Assembly: GCA_016867835.1 (NCBI GenBank)
Contig: VGIQ01000016.1
Span: forward strand, 1-35,165
Direction: 5' to 3'
Length of the DNA: 35,165 nucleotides
Source: Calditrichota bacterium
GTDB lineage: Bacteria > Electryoneota > AABM5-125-24 > Hatepunaeales > Hatepunaeaceae
The notes beneath the pieces are model-generated. The model was not told the DNA's origin, did not search any database, and saw nothing but the letters and a program-made list of their open reading frames with translations. Position numbers and translations under genes: made by a program. Positions 31,644-35,165 of this stretch are shown one piece after another (the stretch's first letter is position 1; the number at the start of each line of letters is the position of its first letter).

Positions 31644-33188
31644 TTGACTTTTTCGCGTGAGACCATACTAATTCTCGACTACGGCGCGCAATATACCCAG
31701 TTGATAGCGCGCCGGTGCCGGGAGGAGGGCGTTTTCAGTTGGATAGAGTCGTGGGACTTTCCGCTGGACCAGATTCGTGCAATGGCTCCTGTTGGGATTA
31801 TCCTATCGGGCGGGCCGAACAGCGTTTACGACAAGGGTGCGCCGGTGCGCTGGCGCGATCTGGCCGGGCTCGAGATTCCGGTCTTGGGCATTTGTTATGG
31901 CTTGCAGGTGATGATGAAGGAGGAAGGCGGGTCGGTTGAGGCGGCAGTGCGTCGTGAATATGGTCGGGCGGTCGTTGATGTCGTCGCACCAGGGCGGCTT
32001 TTGGAAGGCCTTTCGCCGAAAGAGCCGGTTTGGATGAGCCATGGCGATCACGCGACACAACTGCCTGAGGGATGGTTCGTTACCGCCCGGAGCGACGCGG
32101 GGGTCATCGCCGGGATAGAACATCGGAAGAAGCCTCTCTTTGGGGTGCAGTTTCATCCCGAGGTTAGCCATACACCCTCAGGTGACCGCATTATTCGCAA
32201 CTTCCTGCGCAATATCTGCGGCGCCCGAGCCAGTTGGACCATGGCTTCCTATCTGCGCGAAGCCGAAGATTCTGCGGGGGCGTTTCTCGAGTCTGCCAAG
32301 GGACTTTGTGCGCTCTCGGGAGGAGTCGATTCGACGGTGGTGGCAACTCTGGCCGCTCGAGTGGCGCCCGATCGGGTGGAGTGCGTCTTCGTTGATACCG
32401 GACTATTGCGCAAGAATGAAGCCGCCCAGGTTGAGGCGCTCTTTAGACCTCGCTTTGGCAATCACTTGCATATCATCACTGCCGGGCGCGACTTCCTTGC
32501 CGATCTGAAAGGGGTCCTCGATCCTGAGGTGAAACGGCGCCTCATTGGACACCGTTTCGTAGAAGTCTTTAAGCGAGAGGCCTCGCGGTTCGGAGGAGTG
32601 CGTTACCTGCTGCAAGGGACGATTTATCCCGACGTAATCGAATCGGCGTCCGCCAAGGGTCCGGCCGTTGTCATCAAGACTCATCATAATGTAGGCGGCT
32701 TGCCCGAGGAGTTGGGCTTCGATCTAATCGAACCGCTGCGCTATCTTTTCAAGGACGAAGTGCGGCAGTTGGGCCGGGAAATGGGGCTGCCGGAAGCGAT
32801 CCTGATGCGGCATCCCTTCCCCGGACCGGGACTGGCAGTAAGAATCCTCGGCGAAGTTACCGGCGAGGCCGTATCCCTCTTGCAGGAAGCAGACGCTATC
32901 TTCATAGAAGAGTTGCGCGAGGAGGACCTCTACGACCGCGTCTCGCAAGCCTTTGCCGTGCTCCTGACCGACCGGACTGTTGGTGTGATGGGAGACAGCC
33001 GCACCTATGAACGGATTCTCGCCTTGAGATCGGTCAACACCCGCGACTTTATGACGGCAGACTTCTCGCCTCTACCATTCGACTTCCTCGCCCGGGTAGC
33101 GTCGCGCATTGCAAATCAAGTGCGCGGCGTGAACCGGGTCGTTTACGATATCACCTCCAAACCCCCTGCCACAGTCGAATGGCAATGA
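31644..33188 (+). CDS. guaA: GMP synthase (glutamine-hydrolysing)
   Basis: GuaA makes GMP from XMP, ATP and glutamine. The 514 residues match the family length. The class I amidotransferase domain has the catalytic Cys in LGICYGLQVM (about 83-86) and the His/Glu pair in VQFHPEVSHT (about 170-176). The ATP-pyrophosphatase loop is ALSGGVDSTVVATLAA (about 223-235). The C-terminal dimerisation domain (RHPFPGPGLAVRILGE ... [18 protein letters not shown]) is complete. The start is TTG 31644 with AGGGA six bases upstream. Its stop overlaps the start of the next gene as ATGA. Confidence 0.96.
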   Translation: MTFSRETILILDYGAQYTQLIARRCREEGVFSWIESWDFPLDQIRAMAPVGIILSGGPNSVYDKGAPVRWRDLAGLEIPVLGICYGLQVMMKEEGGSVEAAVRREYGRAVVDVVAPGRLLEGLSPKEPVWMSHGDHATQLPEGWFVTARSDAGVIAGIEHRKKPLFGVQFHPEVSHTPSGDRIIRNFLRNICGARASWTMASYLREAEDSAGAFLESAKGLCALSGGVDSTVVATLAARVAPDRVECVFVDTGLLRKNEAAQVEALFRPRFGNHLHIITAGRDFLADLKGVLDPEVKRRLIGHRFVEVFKREASRFGGVRYLLQGTIYPDVIESASAKGPAVVIKTHHNVGGLPEELGFDLIEPLRYLFKDEVRQLGREMGLPEAILMRHPFPGPGLAVRILGEVTGEAVSLLQEADAIFIEELREEDLYDRVSQAFAVLLTDRTVGVMGDSRTYERILALRSVNTRDFMTADFSPLPFDFLARVASRIANQVRGVNRVVYDITSKPPATVEWQ

Positions 33189-34993
33189 AGACTACTTCGA
33201 CCCACCTCCGGTGGTCTGTCCGGTTTGCGTTCACGCTATTAGCGCTATTGCCTCTTACACTTGCATCGGAGCGAGTCGATCCTGCCGAAGAAGCCTATCA
33301 GACGATCCGCCAGGCTTTCGAGCGACGCGAGGACGAGCGTCTGCTGGCAGAAATCGACTCCTTTAGAACTGCTCACCCCGGTTCAAACCGCCTCTCGTCA
33401 ATAGCGCTGCTGGCGGCACAGGCATCGCTCCAAACGCGCGACCTGGATCGTGCGCGCGCCGAATGCCGCAGACTAACTCTACAATTCCCTGAATCGGGCT
33501 ATCTCGACGACGCCCGGCTTATAGAAGCCGAAGTCGAACTGCTTGCCGGTCGATTTGATGACGCCGAGCGGCTACTGGGTTGGGTTATCGGATTTGCGGC
33601 AGATAGAACCCTGGCGGAGAAGGCACGGACCCGGCTCGGTGAGTTAAATGCGTGGCGTGAAGCCGAAACCTTACGCTCAGGCAAATCGTCACCACCTCCC
33701 CGGGATACACTTCGCGTCGGACTTATACTCCCCTTGTCGGGGAATGATGCCGAAGTCTCGGCCGGTTTCCTGCGTGGTTTCCTTTGGCGTCATAATACCG
33801 GCAGCAGCGTTGAACCGTTTGTCTGGGACAGCGAAGGCGATCCGGTCCGGGCGGTGCGTCTTATGCAGCGAACATCGCGGGAAGGTCGGGTAGGGCTGTT
33901 TGTGGGGGGGAGTGCCGGTGACGAGACGACGGCACTGGCTGTAGCCGCGGAGCAGGCTGGAATTCCCTTTCTGGCTGCCTTGTCGCCTGACGAGGGGATG
34001 GCTGCCATCGGGCCGAACGTCTTTCAGGGACGGATCGACTACGGTGCTATCGGACACCGGCTCGGCTGGCATGCCGCCGAATCCGAAGGCCACCGGACTT
34101 TCGCTATAATCGCACCGATTACGCGCCCGGGGCGGACAACGGCAAGTGCCTTCCGCGAAACGGTATCCAATGCCGGCGGACGAGTAGTCGCATCGGAGAC
34201 TTACTATCCCGGAGCCATCGACTTTTCGCATCAACTGAACCGCATCCGTCAGGCCGGCCTAAGGCTCGCTTTCAACGACTCACTGCAAGCCATTTACGAT
34301 GAAAACGGCATAATCTACTGGGACGGCCTACCCTTGGTACCGGCACGAGAGCAGTTGATCGAGCAAGATGATGACGTTGAAGGAAGTGGCGCAATGACAC
34401 CGCGCAGGTTGAGACTCAGCCCGGCCTTCTGCGATTCGCTTTGGAAACTTGCCGATCAAAAGGCTCTGAGATGGATGGAATCGACCGGGCGTGAAATCGA
34501 TTCGCTCGCAATACCGGTTACGAGTATCGATGCGATCCTGATGATCGTCGAGCCAACCAGCATTGAAATCCTCGCGGCTCAATACGCCCGTCAGAACATC
34601 CTGGCACAACTTTATGGAGACGAGAATTGGGCCGACCGGGAGAAATTGATGCGGGTTCAACGTTATGTGGATGGCCTGATTTACGCCGAGCCGTTTCCTG
34701 CCGCCGGTGGCGAGAAATACGAGAGTTTCACAGTTCAAATGACAGATGCCGGTCGCAGCGGACGTCTCAACAGACATCATTTGGCTGGGGAGCGAGCCGC
34801 TCGGGTAGCGAGGGAATCACTTGAAGGAGCGCGTTCACCAGCCGACGTGCGGCGCGCTTTGGGTTTAATGCGGGACGTTCAAACCTATTCAGGACCGGTC
34901 GGTCTGTTACGGGACGAACGAGTGAACAAGCACCTGGGCCTGATCCGTCTCTACCGGGGGCAAATCGAGCCGCTGGTATGGGAGTCGCGATGA
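33185..34993 (+). CDS. TPR plus periplasmic-binding-fold protein, LpoA/LivJ-like
   Basis: The 602-residue protein has a signal peptide (about 1-28, [12 protein letters not shown]). A helical part at about 30-165 contains TPR-like repeats ([44 protein letters not shown]). From about residue 175 a periplasmic-binding-protein fold of type 1 follows ([74 protein letters not shown]). TPR plus this fold is the layout of LpoA, the activator of penicillin-binding protein 1A, and of receptor-like ABC binding proteins. No transporter genes follow; uppP, an envelope gene, does. ATG 33185 overlaps the guaA stop as ATGA; ATG 33179 is a near alternative. Confidence 0.75.
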   Translation: MKTTSTHLRWSVRFAFTLLALLPLTLASERVDPAEEAYQTIRQAFERREDERLLAEIDSFRTAHPGSNRLSSIALLAAQASLQTRDLDRARAECRRLTLQFPESGYLDDARLIEAEVELLAGRFDDAERLLGWVIGFAADRTLAEKARTRLGELNAWREAETLRSGKSSPPPRDTLRVGLILPLSGNDAEVSAGFLRGFLWRHNTGSSVEPFVWDSEGDPVRAVRLMQRTSREGRVGLFVGGSAGDETTALAVAAEQAGIPFLAALSPDEGMAAIGPNVFQGRIDYGAIGHRLGWHAAESEGHRTFAIIAPITRPGRTTASAFRETVSNAGGRVVASETYYPGAIDFSHQLNRIRQAGLRLAFNDSLQAIYDENGIIYWDGLPLVPAREQLIEQDDDVEGSGAMTPRRLRLSPAFCDSLWKLADQKALRWMESTGREIDSLAIPVTSIDAILMIVEPTSIEILAAQYARQNILAQLYGDENWADREKLMRVQRYVDGLIYAEPFPAAGGEKYESFTVQMTDAGRSGRLNRHHLAGERAARVARESLEGARSPADVRRALGLMRDVQTYSGPVGLLRDERVNKHLGLIRLYRGQIEPLVWESR

Positions 34994-35012
34994 CGCCTGG
35001 CAGAGTGCCGGT

Positions 35013-35165
35013 TTGACGATCATCGATGGGGCGGTAATGGGGGTGGTGCAAGGTTTGACCGAGTTCCTTCCGGTCTCATCGAGCGGTCATCTGGCGCTTT
35101 CAAGACATTTGCTTGGAGTCGGTCTGGCCGAAGATGTAGGCTTCGAAGTTTCCGTTCATGCCGGT
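35013..35165 (+). CDS. uppP: Undecaprenyl-diphosphatase UppP, 5' part
   Basis: The frame from TTG 35013 encodes [25 protein letters not shown] and then FEVSVHAG, the signature of UppP/BacA. UppP is the membrane phosphatase that recycles the lipid carrier for cell-wall synthesis. The catalytic motif region with QGLTEFLP and SSSGH is intact; 51 residues are visible and the gene leaves the window. The TTG overlaps the stop of an eight-codon frame that itself begins at ATG 34990 over the previous gene's stop, so ribosomes may pass along a chain of ATGA and TTGA overlaps. Confidence 0.9.
   Translation, partial: MTIIDGAVMGVVQGLTEFLPVSSSGHLALSRHLLGVGLAEDVGFEVSVHAG

Overview
The window is a high-GC bacterial chromosome segment (AT-richer in a few islands) with dense, tightly overlapping genes. 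Three things point to a member of the Fibrobacteres-Chlorobi-Bacteroidetes (FCB) superphylum or an allied uncultured candidate phylum: four secreted proteins ending in a 'PNPFN' type IX secretion (T9SS) sorting domain, a complete bacillithiol pathway, and a tricorn-type protease. The phylum cannot be fixed from this sequence alone.

Layout. (1) 1-5352, plus strand: 3' end of rplI, mutY, a PduO-type cobalamin adenosyltransferase, a class III adenylate cyclase with a four-Cys N-terminal module, a membrane-anchored CcmH-like His-rich protein, a fabG-like reductase and a secreted TolB-like beta-propeller. (2) 5489-12762, minus strand: four secreted T9SS-cargo proteins read in the order 651 aa, 611 aa, 496 aa, 602 aa. 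The first two are tandem paralogues. A good sigma70-like promoter precedes them. (3) 12969-20877, minus strand: one operon-like run containing a SAM methyltransferase, bshC, bshB1, bshA, a phosphohexomutase, a 71-aa zinc-site protein, hpnC and hpnD. Several junctions are NTGA or short overlaps. This run couples bacillithiol synthesis, possibly with a methylated derivative, to squalene/hopanoid precursor synthesis. (4) 21148-23629, plus strand: an OmpR/PhoB-type response regulator and a PhoR-like histidine kinase, followed by a structured intergenic region ending in a strong intrinsic terminator. (5) 24010-27728, minus strand: a complete tricorn-type protease and rpmE (zinc-binding form). (6) 27964-35165, plus strand: pyrR-pyrB-pyrC, surE, guaA, a TPR plus periplasmic-binding-fold lipoprotein-regulator-like protein, and the start of uppP.

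Beyond the genes, the intergenic regions carry short-period repeat arrays. An octamer family lies in inverted orientation at the 5' ends of the divergent methyltransferase and response-regulator genes. A heptamer family also lies in inverted orientation between the kinase and the tricorn gene. There are also GC-rich palindromes, one of them inside a signal-peptide coding region. About half of the genes use GTG, TTG or even CTG starts, and nearly all of these are followed by A, giving NTGA.

The most promising biology is the methyltransferase-bshC-bshB1-bshA operon (candidate N-methyl-bacillithiol synthesis), the short-repeat arrays, the structured region after the kinase gene, and the tandem secreted paralogues with an unrecognised N-terminal domain.
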